From Candidatus Aerophobota bacterium (GTDB taxonomy: Bacteria; Aerophobota; Aerophobia; Aerophobales; AE-B3A), in assembly GCA_030610725.1 (NCBI GenBank), contig JAUWRE010000013.1, forward strand, positions 1 to 10,589: a DNA stretch of 10,589 bases. The letters are read 5' to 3'. Below the pieces are notes generated by a model. That model ran no database searches. It was not told the origin of the DNA and saw only the letters and a list, made by a program, of their open reading frames with translations. The stretch's first letter is position 1, and the number at the start of each line of letters is the position of its first letter. Position numbers and translations under genes: made by a program. This document shows positions 1-6,762 of this stretch, in pieces.

Positions 1-375
1 ACCCAGCAGTTTCTTAAATTCCTCTTCGTGCGGTAATGTATATCCCTCAAGCCAACACGAACCATACTCAAGGGCAGTAGTGGCTATCAGCATATTCTCC
101 ACTGCCGCAGAACCATCTTCTACCCACCATCGAGAAGAAGGATCCATCACCACTGCGATGATCGCCGCTGCTTTCTCCATCCACTCAGCCGCTATCTTGA
201 GTTGCTCAATCATGGCTCGATCAGTGACCACGATGAAGTCCCATGGTTGTTGGTTACTGCCGGTGGCAGCAAGCCTCCCGGCATTCACAATCTTCTCCAA
301 ATCCTTTCTGGGAATCGATTCTCCTGTGTACTTACGAACACTCCTTCGCTTTCCTATCGCCTCTAGTGCATTCAT
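1..375 (-). CDS. Nitroreductase-family FMN oxidoreductase, N-terminal part (runs off left edge)
   Basis: The first 125 residues of a nitroreductase-fold protein, a flavoenzyme family that uses FMN and NAD(P)H; the substrate cannot be told. The N-terminus has the family FMN-phosphate signature KRRSVRKY (residues 9-16), followed by GSNQQPWDFIVV (39-50), the usual active-site and flavin loop. A second conserved block, with ENMLIATTALEYGSCW around residues 93-108, lies at the dimer/flavin interface. Members are usually 165-200 residues, so about a third is missing beyond the edge. The start is well supported: an AAAGGAGG ribosome binding site sits just upstream of the ATG at 373-375. A long repeat-filled spacer separates it from the sugar genes, so it is probably an independent unit. 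I am confident of the family and not of the function. Confidence 0.9.
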   Translation of the reverse strand, partial: MNALEAIGKRRSVRKYTGESIPRKDLEKIVNAGRLAATGSNQQPWDFIVVTDRAMIEQLKIAAEWMEKAAAIIAVVMDPSSRWWVEDGSAAVENMLIATTALEYGSCWLEGYTLPHEEEFKKLLG

Positions 376-421
376 TTAGAGCAAACCTCCTTTCCACCTT
401 ACTCCTCTAAGAAATATCCGG

Positions 422-464
422 CTGGTTTTTTGAAACCCAGATTGCTTCGGCTTCGCCTCGCAAT
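422..464. repeat. Two adjacent small hairpins
   Basis: Positions 422-440 pair CTGGTTT with AAACCCAG, leaving one bulged base. Positions 441-464 pair ATTGC with GCAAT, with a short inner GGC/GCC pairing around a TTC loop. The second matches a type of short dispersed intergenic sequence, often seen as ATTGCTTCG...CGCAAT, that I have met in many bacterial drafts. On the minus strand it lies 50-90 bases upstream of the nitroreductase start, so it could be in that gene's leader. Confidence 0.45.
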
Positions 465-572
465 AACAGTAATTGTATTCTTGGCCGTCTTATGAGAAAA
501 CATCCGGTAAAATATACTTTTCCTGGGAGCGCTCAATATAGTGCAAAGCGAATACTCCCCCCTCACCTTAGT

Positions 573-593
573 CCTCTCCCCTCAGGGGAGAGG
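573..593. repeat. 9-bp GC-rich hairpin of a dispersed repeat family
   Basis: CCTCTCCCC (573-581) and GGGGAGAGG (585-593) are perfect complements around a TCA loop. The preceding CCCCTCACCTTAGT gives the block the look of a very common dispersed intergenic hairpin sequence. No clear T-run follows on either strand, so I call it a repeat and not a terminator. Confidence 0.6.
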
Positions 594-605
594 GATTCTT
601 TCTTC

Positions 606-631
606 ACGAGATACGAGATACGAGATACGAG
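606..631. repeat. Tandem 7-base repeat (ATACGAG)
   Basis: Three perfect head-to-tail copies of ATACGAG occupy 611-631, preceded by a partial copy ACGAG at 606-610. The repeat directly follows the GC-rich hairpin. Copy number in such arrays often varies between strains. Confidence 0.75.
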
Positions 632-798
632 TTCATGGCGGACGCGGCTGCAAGCAATTCGAACCGCCGCCGAAATAACCGCCCATATCAAAATACTGTC
701 TGTTCACCCACCCTATTTATATCAGAAATTATCCAAGAAAGCAACCCAACTGCGTTTGTTGCGGATGTCCTACAAACAGATAGCCAAAAGCTTAAGGG

Positions 799-884
799 AA
801 CTCGAGTTTGCGAAGTTGCGAAGCAATTTACGAATTGCGTTTAGCAATGCCGCAAACCCGAAGTTAGGCGAAGTGCACTTTTTT
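799..884. repeat. Nested inverted repeat plus palindrome with T-run
   Basis: The arm at 799-812 (AACTCGAGTTTGCG) pairs with 851-865 (CGCAAACCCGAAGTT) with one mismatch and one bulge. Inside it, GCAATT (823-828) and AATTGC (833-838) form a second perfect hairpin around TACG. Just outside, AAGTGCACTT (871-880) is a perfect 10-bp palindrome followed by TTTT on the plus strand. The block could be a degenerate repeat element or a structured transcript 3' end. Its T-run follows the palindrome only in the plus direction, which does not suit the minus-strand operon. Confidence 0.45.
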
Positions 885-948
885 ATAATAAGAACCATTA
901 AGAACCTTGATGTTTTTTGAAATGTTATCCACAATTGACATAGTATCT

Positions 949-1800
949 TTATCTCCCACACTTAAGACTTTTAAGATATTCTATATCCTCCTTTAATTTC
1001 TTCTCAGTGGGAATATCTGAGAAATCCTCAAGAGAAAGATATCCCTTGTAACCTACCGCCTTGAGGCCATTCATAACCTCTTCCCAGTCAACAATTCCTT
1101 CCTTTAACCGAGCCCAAGTAGGCCTCCAGAAGAAAACCCCCTTTTTGTTTTTCTTTTCAATCATCCACTTGGAATTCTTAACGTGAACGTGGGCTAAATA
1201 TTCTCCCAGAAGCTCCATTCCCATGTACCAATTTTCATATCCTTCCTGGATCATATTTCCCGGATCGTAAATGAGTCCAATATATCCAGGATCAAAGAAG
1301 GAGATAAGACGGTGAGCCGCAGAAGCACTGGGTATAATATTTCCCATATGCAGTTCTAAAAGAGCCTTTATACCATATTTAGAGGCAATTTTTTCCACTT
1401 TTTCTAAGTTTTTTCGTGTCTCTTGAAACAGACTATTATAGCTGTTTCCTGGCTCATAAGAGGGAGCATTTATCCTTATCTGAGGACATTCCATAATTTT
1501 AGCTGCTTGCATGGCTTTTTCTATTTTTCCAAATTCATTGGGCTTTAAATAGGTAGCCAGGTTACAGATTTCCAGCCCCACTGCTTCTGTTATCCCTTTG
1601 ATATAATCTGCTTTTTCTTCCAGAGTTTCAAGAGAAAGAGTGCATTTATTACCTTTCCAGAAAGAAGTTTCCTGTTCATTTTCTTTTAAAACTGTCACCA
1701 CTCTCCACTCAACTCCCTCATATCTAAGATGGGCTAATCTTTTCACTACCTCTTCAGGCGTGAATTCCGGAGTAATGACCGTAAACACGCTTATTTTCAT
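949..1800 (-). CDS. Sugar phosphate isomerase/epimerase-like TIM-barrel protein (first copy)
   Basis: A 283-residue protein of the xylose-isomerase-like TIM-barrel superfamily (AP endonuclease 2 fold). It has the expected ring of metal ligands at barrel strand ends: E149 and H151 in LLELH, D179 and N182 in YDPGN, H204/H206 in AHVHVKN and E258 in SLEDFSD. The length is typical and the protein should be cytosolic. Families here isomerise or epimerise free or keto sugars, and some (the DgpC/CarC type) eliminate the aglycone from 3-keto-glycosides, so the reaction cannot be named from sequence. The start is firm: the TAA stop of the upstream GH4 gene merges into the TAAGGAG ribosome binding site, with 12 bases between the genes, so the two are cotranscribed and probably translationally coupled. 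It is the last gene of the cluster. Confidence 0.88.
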   Translation of the reverse strand: MKISVFTVITPEFTPEEVVKRLAHLRYEGVEWRVVTVLKENEQETSFWKGNKCTLSLETLEEKADYIKGITEAVGLEICNLATYLKPNEFGKIEKAMQAAKIMECPQIRINAPSYEPGNSYNSLFQETRKNLEKVEKIASKYGIKALLELHMGNIIPSASAAHRLISFFDPGYIGLIYDPGNMIQEGYENWYMGMELLGEYLAHVHVKNSKWMIEKKNKKGVFFWRPTWARLKEGIVDWEEVMNGLKAVGYKGYLSLEDFSDIPTEKKLKEDIEYLKSLKCGR

Positions 1801-1812
1801 CTCTTCTTCTCC

Positions 1813-3156
1813 TTAAAGCCGGAATTGAGGTAAATAATCAGCATTTGCTTGCAGGAGCTCATCAAGCATCTTGGCAGCATCCTCACAATTTTTAACTAAG
1901 GGGTCATTGACTAAGGCCTGTAGGGCCAACTTCTTGTTGCCAGTCAGAGCAGCCTCAACAATCATCTCCTGATTTGTTATGTGTTCTAAGGTTAACCCAA
2001 GTATCCCAGGAGGCAGCTCTCCTACCGAAACAGGATGCACTCCATTTGCATTTGCTAAACCTGCAGTCTCCACTATCACATCTGATGGAAGATTGGCAAT
2101 TTGTCCTTGATTGGGTAAGTTCATCATGAATGTACTATCTTTCCCAATAGCAATGGCAGAGATAATATCACATACCTTCTCCCCGGAGCACTCTAGGCTT
2201 ATTGATTGGTTTCCATCTATCATAGATTGAACTTCTGCTCTTCCCCTTTCAATCCTTTCTAACCTATCCTCGATTCTGGTAAGCTTTATTCCATACTTTT
2301 TTCCGGCAGAAGTTTTTTCCGTTAAGAAGCAAGGGAAAAATTCAGCTACGTGCCTATCTCCCTCAGCAGGAAGGAATCCATAGGTTTTGAACAGCTCAAA
2401 TTTCAAAAGATTATTATCTTTAAAGGGATTTAGACTTTTCCAGTCCAAACTATTGATCTGTTTTTTTAATTTTTCCTGCTCTCGTTCGATGTATTCCTTT
2501 AAAAGGGGAAACCCATCCTTATCTTTTATCTTCAGCTCGAGGATCCAGGTAAAATGGTTTATTCCTGCCGTTTTTAGCTGGATATCCGGGTCTTCCTTCA
2601 CTTTAAGAATTATTTTGAGCGTTCGCAGAACAAAAAGAAGTTCATGACAAAGACCCACAGTCTTAATGCGTGTTGTTTTGTTGATTGCTCGACAGAGAGT
2701 GCTCATGGGGTTCGTGTAATTGATGAGCCAAGCATCCGGACACAAGCTTTCCATTTTTTTTGCGATCCCCACTACTACTGGAATACTTCTTAGCGCCCTG
2801 CTCAGTCCTCCTGGGCCTACTGTGTCTCCCACCGATTGACAAACGCCGTATTTTAAAGGTATCTCTAAATCATACCGCATGGTAGCCAGTCCACCAGCAG
2901 AAATGGACAGGATGACGTAATTTGTATCCTCCAGCGCCTCCTCCAGTGAAGTGGTACTGCTAAGATGAAAATCGTTCCCTGCCTCTTTAATTATTTTCTT
3001 GCCTAAACGGTGCATAACACTTAATGCTTCTTTGTCTATATCATGAAGACAGATATGGTTTCCCTTAAGCTCATCGGTTAATGCAAGGTCTACCAGAAGT
3101 TTAGGAGTCCATTCAAGACTCCCGCCTCCAATTAGAGTGATTTTTATTCTTTTCAT
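1813..3156 (-). CDS. Glycoside hydrolase family 4 (NAD- and metal-dependent), CHE-motif type, likely alpha-glucosidase or alpha-glucuronidase
   Basis: GH4 enzymes cleave glycosides by NAD-dependent oxidation at C3, elimination and re-reduction, using a divalent metal. This 447-residue protein has the nucleotide-binding loop IGGGSLEW (9-16), an acidic HDID (38-41) ending the second strand, SVGDTVGPGG near 108-117, NYTNP (146-150), and the metal/active-site pair C170-H171 and H201 in GINH. Y259 or D267 (EGDRHV) could be the base. From memory, the CHE triplet at 170-172 marks non-phosphorylated alpha-glycoside or alpha-glucuronide substrates, not 6-phospho-sugars, which fits the ABC importer and the adjacent uronate isomerase. 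I placed the start at the ATG of 3154-3156 because GGAGG lies 7 bases before it; an ATG 24 bases further upstream has no such site and would include the GGAGG in its own reading frame. No signal peptide, so cytosolic. Confidence 0.92.
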   Translation of the reverse strand: MKRIKITLIGGGSLEWTPKLLVDLALTDELKGNHICLHDIDKEALSVMHRLGKKIIKEAGNDFHLSSTTSLEEALEDTNYVILSISAGGLATMRYDLEIPLKYGVCQSVGDTVGPGGLSRALRSIPVVVGIAKKMESLCPDAWLINYTNPMSTLCRAINKTTRIKTVGLCHELLFVLRTLKIILKVKEDPDIQLKTAGINHFTWILELKIKDKDGFPLLKEYIEREQEKLKKQINSLDWKSLNPFKDNNLLKFELFKTYGFLPAEGDRHVAEFFPCFLTEKTSAGKKYGIKLTRIEDRLERIERGRAEVQSMIDGNQSISLECSGEKVCDIISAIAIGKDSTFMMNLPNQGQIANLPSDVIVETAGLANANGVHPVSVGELPPGILGLTLEHITNQEMIVEAALTGNKKLALQALVNDPLVKNCEDAAKMLDELLQANADYLPQFRL

Positions 3157-3187
3157 ATAATTTCCTCCTTGCTTATTCATATCTTGG

Positions 3188-3213
3188 AAAAGGACTTGAG
3201 TTAAGCTCCTTTT
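3188..3213 (-). terminator. Hairpin between uxaC and the GH4 gene (possible attenuator)
   Basis: AAAAGGA-CTT (3188-3197) pairs with AAG-TCCTTTT (3203-3213), with one bulged base and a 5-base loop, and begins at the uxaC stop codon. On the minus strand the 3' arm ends in TTTT, but no longer T-run follows. It may be a weak terminator or a processing/stability hairpin that lowers GH4 expression relative to uxaC. Confidence 0.3.
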
Positions 3214-4664
3214 TACCTATCAAGTACTTCTTTTAAATTAAAAAATCTTACCTGATTCTCATACATCAATTTCTTTACTGCTCTTACCCCACCATCATAT
3301 GAGATCTGTCCGGTTGAGATAAGTTTCCCCACTGCTTTGCAAATTATTCTATCAAAAACTTCAAATCTGCTTCCTTCCGAGAGAATCTTTCTTCCATCAC
3401 CGACAGGACCTACACTGGAAGTAAGTAGGCAGGATCCTGCCATGTGAAGTAGATAGTGCTCCATCACATAAGGAGCATCATTATACCACCAGGGAAATCC
3501 GGAATGAACATTCGGAAATGCTCTTTCTAATGCTAAGTTAGTATGGGTGAATATTTGGTTCATGGGATAGAGCACCAAGTGAGCTTGACTATCACTTTTA
3601 CCGCTAAAAAATCTGGACAGCAAAGGCTTTAGATTTTCAACAATATTGACATTCTCCGCTGCAACATCACCCCCAACATCGACTCCCCAGTTTCGGAGCA
3701 AATGCTCATTTGCATTTCTAACAGCACCATAATGTATTTGAGTGACCATACCTTTTTCTTGATTCATTTCACAAAACTTGTGCATCATATATGAGATGAA
3801 CTCTTTCGTTTCAGGAGATTTTATAGCAAATTTTTCTTTTCCCTCATAAACTTGCCTGAAAATTCGCTCAGCTCTTCTCTGGCTAACTTCTAAACCATAG
3901 GGTTCCAGCAAGCCATGATCGCTAGCCCTTGCTCCCATTTTGGCAAAAAAGGTGTGCCTTATTTTTAAGGCCTCAACCAGACATTTGAGAGTTGTATCCT
4001 GGCCGGATAACTGGCAAATCTTTTCAATCTTTGACCTCCAACTTCTATCAAAGACATTGTAATAAGCATCCGGCCTAAAAGTAGGGAGAAAAGTAATGCC
4101 ATTTATGTTTTTGGCCGTGTTATGATAAGTTAAATCATCTGCCGGATCATCAGTCGTACAGATAATTCTTGCTCCCGCTGTTTTAAGTATCGCCTGCGGC
4201 AGCATTTCCTTTTGCTTTAAACACTTGATTGCAGCTTTCCATATCTTCTGCCCTGTCTTGGCACTTAATAGATCTTCAATCCCAAATACTCTTTTTAAAT
4301 CAAGGTGCAGCCACTGATGAACATGACTTCCCTCAAGGTCGGGGAAAACCTTACTTAGGGCCATCCACTTATCATAATCTGAGATATTGGGGTCCCTTGC
4401 AAGGGCTTGAGAAAAGTGGGGAGATTTGGCCGCTAATTGAATGATGTAATGATCGCAATTTGCGTATTCTTTTCTTTCCTCAAGAACTTCAGCTCTCCAG
4501 ACATTGGGGAAAGGCTTATTTTCTACGATTTGCCTTAAATTGTGGTGGGTATGCACATCAACAATTCCAACTTTTCCTCTAAATGGAACTGCCACATCAT
4601 GGTATAATCTTACCCCCTCAGGTGTATCCAGCAGCCAATTAGTGCCTAAGAATTCCTCATCCAC
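3213..4664 (-). CDS. uxaC: Uronate isomerase (glucuronate isomerase)
   Basis: Isomerises D-glucuronate to D-fructuronate or D-galacturonate to D-tagaturonate, the first step of hexuronate catabolism in the cytosol. Numbered from the chosen start (483 residues), it shows WLLDTPEGVRLYHDVA near 10-25, metal-site HTH (38-40), SHVHQWLHLDLKRVFGI (113-129), TTDDP (170-174), PTFRPD (194-199), DHGL (249-252), QIHYGAVRNAN (309-319) and GFPWWYND (389-396). All are landmark blocks of UxaC. The usual DYHCH is DVHTH here, a mild variation. I prefer the GTG at 4662-4664: AAGGAG (4674-4679) lies 9 bases upstream and this start gives the short N-terminus normal for the family. An ATG at 4695-4697 and a TTG at 4722-4724 are also in frame but lack good ribosome binding sites. 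The GH4 gene follows 56 bases downstream. Confidence 0.93.
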   Translation of the reverse strand: MDEEFLGTNWLLDTPEGVRLYHDVAVPFRGKVGIVDVHTHHNLRQIVENKPFPNVWRAEVLEERKEYANCDHYIIQLAAKSPHFSQALARDPNISDYDKWMALSKVFPDLEGSHVHQWLHLDLKRVFGIEDLLSAKTGQKIWKAAIKCLKQKEMLPQAILKTAGARIICTTDDPADDLTYHNTAKNINGITFLPTFRPDAYYNVFDRSWRSKIEKICQLSGQDTTLKCLVEALKIRHTFFAKMGARASDHGLLEPYGLEVSQRRAERIFRQVYEGKEKFAIKSPETKEFISYMMHKFCEMNQEKGMVTQIHYGAVRNANEHLLRNWGVDVGGDVAAENVNIVENLKPLLSRFFSGKSDSQAHLVLYPMNQIFTHTNLALERAFPNVHSGFPWWYNDAPYVMEHYLLHMAGSCLLTSSVGPVGDGRKILSEGSRFEVFDRIICKAVGKLISTGQISYDGGVRAVKKLMYENQVRFFNLKEVLDR

Positions 4665-4713
4665 CAGTTCTATCTCCTTGTACCTTAATTTGAGCATAAT
4701 CTGAAAATGAGTT

Positions 4714-4893
4714 GCTATATACAACTACTCCAATATTGTTAGCTACAGTAGCTAAGCAGTTCATTTTTAATACTACGCTCAAGTGTACTCTAGGTGGGTT
4801 GTAATGATGCTACGGGATGAATAGGTGGAATGCGTTTAAGTTGTTCTACCTTAAAATCTTGGACACTTCAGAGTAGCCAATTTTTCCTTCTGC
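4714..4893 (-). pseudogene. Aldo/keto reductase remnant (internal fragment, frameshifted)
   Basis: Read on the minus strand, this spacer encodes the central stretch of an aldo/keto reductase in pieces. Positions 4893-4849 give AEGKIGYSEVSK, matching the family's EGKIRYIGVSNFS region. After a frame change, 4846-4742 give EQLKRIPPIHPVASLQP, then a TAG where a tyrosine is usual (QPxYS), then STLERSIKNELLSYCS. After a second frame change back, 4740-4714 give NNIGVVVYS. The order and spacing match residues of roughly the middle third of a normal ~320-residue reductase. Two frameshifts, one stop and missing ends make it a dead fragment. The first piece is in frame with, and directly follows, the stop codon of the isomerase gene at 4906. 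Recognition is by eye from family memory. Confidence 0.72.
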
Positions 4894-4905
4894 TGGTAAT
4901 CCGTA

Positions 4906-5772
4906 TTATCCTATTTCAATCCCCAGCGATTGTAAAATAGACTTCATACCGGAAAATGATTCTCGGGTTCCCTCTTCTTGAGAGCCGCCTTTAGGAACAT
5001 AATGTGTCTCCAGAGAGATAACTCCCGAAAAATTATCCTCCCCTAAAGCTTGAAGCTGTCCTTTAAAATTAATTTCTCCTCTGCCTACCGGCAGCCAAAT
5101 GGGCTTGCCCTTCTTATCTTTTCCGGCGTCTTTAATATGAACATGAACTATCCGATCTTTAATGAGCTCGTAACCATCAGGATAGGGAATTTCTCCCAAA
5201 AAATATGCATTGCCGGGGTCCCAAATCAGTCCTACATTTTCTGAGGAGATGCGATCCAGAAACCGCCGGGATTCCTCACCATTTCCTATAAAACACTCAT
5301 GCTCATTTTCTAAAGCTAAAACAATATTTTCTTCTTCAGCTCTTTTTATAGGAACTTCAAACCTCTGCAAAATTTCCTGCAGGATTTCTTCGCTTAAACT
5401 TCCTCTTCTCCAAAACGAGAAGGTACGTACAATGTTGGTGTCAAACATTTTTGCCAGTTCAAAAGAACGCTCTAAAATTCTCAGATGCTCAGAATAGCTT
5501 TTTTCTTGAACCAGATAGGTGTCCCTGGATTTTTTTGCCTCCTTTTTCTTAAGATGACATTTGAAAAAAGGGGAGGCAATGATCGATACCTTCAAGTTGC
5601 TCTTTTTTATAAGCTCCTTTGCTTTTTCTAACTCAGAAGAGGAAAGATCTACCAAATTCTTGCCCCACATGCTTCTAAGCTCTACATACCCTGCCCCAAG
5701 CTCTTTTACCACTGCAAGGGCATACTCAAAATCCTGACTGATCTCATCAGAAAAAACCCCCACCTTGTACAT
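4906..5772 (-). CDS. Sugar phosphate isomerase/epimerase-like TIM-barrel protein (second copy)
   Basis: A 288-residue xylose-isomerase-like TIM-barrel protein. Metal and catalytic positions are visible: E155 (and E157) in LALENEHE, D185 and N188 in WDPGNAY, H210/H212 in VHVHIKD, the GRGEI loop (230-234) that usually follows the last histidine, and E255 in SLETH. This copy keeps the GRGEIxF substrate loop, which the other copy (949-1800) lacks, so the two probably do different reactions. Typical family activities are ketose epimerisation, inosose/hydroxypyruvate-type isomerisation or 3-keto-glycoside elimination; I cannot choose. The start is supported by AAGGAG seven bases before the ATG. It lies between two spacers that carry fragments of other sugar oxidoreductases, so it may have been joined to its neighbours by rearrangement. 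Confidence 0.88.
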   Translation of the reverse strand: MYKVGVFSDEISQDFEYALAVVKELGAGYVELRSMWGKNLVDLSSSELEKAKELIKKSNLKVSIIASPFFKCHLKKKEAKKSRDTYLVQEKSYSEHLRILERSFELAKMFDTNIVRTFSFWRRGSLSEEILQEILQRFEVPIKRAEEENIVLALENEHECFIGNGEESRRFLDRISSENVGLIWDPGNAYFLGEIPYPDGYELIKDRIVHVHIKDAGKDKKGKPIWLPVGRGEINFKGQLQALGEDNFSGVISLETHYVPKGGSQEEGTRESFSGMKSILQSLGIEIG

Positions 5773-5800
5773 TTTGAACTCCTTTATGATTAGGAAAGAA

Positions 5801-5881
5801 AGTCTTGCCTTTCAGGGAGAATAACTGCCAGTGTTCTTCAATCGGCGTCGAAGATGCTGATAATCCTTGTTCCTGCTTGAC
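5801..5881 (-). pseudogene. Possible short-chain dehydrogenase N-terminal remnant
   Basis: An open minus-strand frame from 5881 reads ...SASSTPIEEHWQLFSLKGKT down to 5801. LFSLKGKT is the standard lead-in of many sugar-linked short-chain dehydrogenases, immediately before the VTGGxxGIG cofactor motif. That motif is absent: the frame instead continues FFPNHKG and enters the leader of the isomerase gene. No ATG begins it. If real, a deletion removed everything after the first ~25 residues. The evidence is a single short motif, so confidence is low to moderate. The rest of the 5773-5916 spacer holds only the isomerase ribosome binding site. Confidence 0.4.
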
Positions 5882-5916
5882 TTATATGAATAAAGGAGGA
5901 TCTTTTCCTGGTTTAA

Positions 5917-6762
5917 TTATTCCTTCAAACCGGTCAAGGTAATAGATTCAATGAAGAAGCGCTGGAAAATTAAATAGATTATCATGAATGGCATAGTGTA
6001 AAGAAAAGAGATAGCCATCAATGCCCCATAGTCAGTAGGATTCTCTCCTCCTCCCATTTCCAGCCACCGAATAAAGTGAAGACCCAGGTTCATGGTAAAA
6101 TTTTTGTTTGACTGCAGCACTACTAGTGGCCATAAGAACCAATTCCAGGCAAACATAAAATTGACAATTATAAGCGCTCCTATGGCAGGTTTAATTACCG
6201 GTAAAATTATCCGCCAGAAGACCCCCATCTCTGAGCATCCATCTATCCTTGAAGCATCAATCAAAGTATCGGGTATAGAAGATATGTACTGTCGCATAAA
6301 AAATATTGACCAGACGCCAATCAAGCTGGGTAGGGCTATTGCTGTAACTGTATCAATAAGTCCCAATTTTCCTACAATATAAAACCAGGGAATGACCAGA
6401 GCAGCCTCGGGTATCATTAATTTCAAAATGCAAAGTATAAACAGTTCGTTCTTAGCAAAGAAGCGAAGTTTAGCAAATGCATATCCTGCCAGGGTAGAGA
6501 AAAACAGAGTACAAGTTACCGCCATTCCTGCCGATAGGAAGGTATTAAGATACAGGCGTGAGATGCTCAAGGATTCCATCACCGTTCTAAAATTGGCTAA
6601 GGTAGGATTACGGGGAATTATATTGGGCGGAACCTTGTAAAGCTCTTCATTAGGCATGAAGGCCATTCCAAATCCGTACATCCAGGGTATTATTATCCAA
6701 AAAGCAATTAATGCAAGGATAACTATGTTTATTAACCAAGATTTTAAGGACTTTCTGAACAT
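5917..6762 (-). CDS. Carbohydrate ABC transporter permease, MalG/UgpE type
   Basis: Inner-membrane subunit of a CUT1-type sugar importer, 281 residues. A hydrophobic segment at about 10-35 is followed by the outside stretch with NPTLANFRTV (52-61), usual for MalG-like subunits. Further membrane segments lie near 75-97, 107-132, 139-157, 192-217 and 247-269. The ATPase-coupling EAA loop is DASRIDGCSEMGVFWRIILP (169-188), with the invariant glycine G175. The C-terminus ends in the typical SITLTGLKE. Its ATG overlaps the TAA of the preceding permease by one base (TAATG), with GAGGAAA upstream, so the permeases are translationally coupled and made in equal amounts. No ATPase gene follows, so the importer probably borrows an MsmK/MalK-like ATPase encoded elsewhere. 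Confidence 0.93.
   Translation of the reverse strand: MFRKSLKSWLINIVILALIAFWIIIPWMYGFGMAFMPNEELYKVPPNIIPRNPTLANFRTVMESLSISRLYLNTFLSAGMAVTCTLFFSTLAGYAFAKLRFFAKNELFILCILKLMIPEAALVIPWFYIVGKLGLIDTVTAIALPSLIGVWSIFFMRQYISSIPDTLIDASRIDGCSEMGVFWRIILPVIKPAIGALIIVNFMFAWNWFLWPLVVLQSNKNFTMNLGLHFIRWLEMGGGENPTDYGALMAISFLYTMPFMIIYLIFQRFFIESITLTGLKE

Larger units (their letters stand above)
376..948. other. Gene-free spacer of hairpins and short tandem repeats
   Basis: No frame in these 573 bases reads as a recognisable protein. The spacer holds a run of small dyads (422-440 and 441-464), a 9-bp GC-rich hairpin at 573-593, a 7-base tandem repeat at 606-631, a GC-rich patch around 635-690, a compound inverted repeat at 799-865 and a 10-bp palindrome followed by T residues at 871-884. 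The composition shifts abruptly between GC-rich and AT-rich blocks, as expected of accumulated dispersed repeats rather than one gene. It lies after the last sugar gene and before the nitroreductase, so it must contain the nitroreductase promoter and any terminator of the sugar operon. I could not pick either with confidence. Confidence 0.7.

Noticed and set aside
80..379. Plus-strand open frame opposite the nitroreductase
   Set aside because: The minus-strand frame has clear family motifs and a strong ribosome binding site; this one is its antisense shadow.
635..690. Minus-strand GGTTCGAATTGC...CCGCCA, resembling the 3' end of a tRNA
   Set aside because: The five-base T-stem does not pair and no acceptor, D or anticodon arms could be folded around it.
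492..920. Plus-strand open frame of about 142 codons with a helix-turn-helix-like SYKQIAKSL
   Set aside because: It crosses the GC hairpin, the ATACGAG array and the nested inverted repeat, has no ribosome binding site and no family-wide similarity. The motif is short and most likely chance.
4739..4755. TTAGCTACAGTAGCTAA as a stand-alone uxaC operator
   Set aside because: It is a perfect dyad but lies within the codons of the reductase remnant (YCS region), so symmetry alone is not enough to list it as a site; it is kept only as part of the dyad comparison.
4901..4910. CCGTATTATC occurring at 4901-4910 and again at 10431-10440
   Set aside because: Dozens of repeated 10-mers are expected by chance in a window this long, and the flanks do not match.
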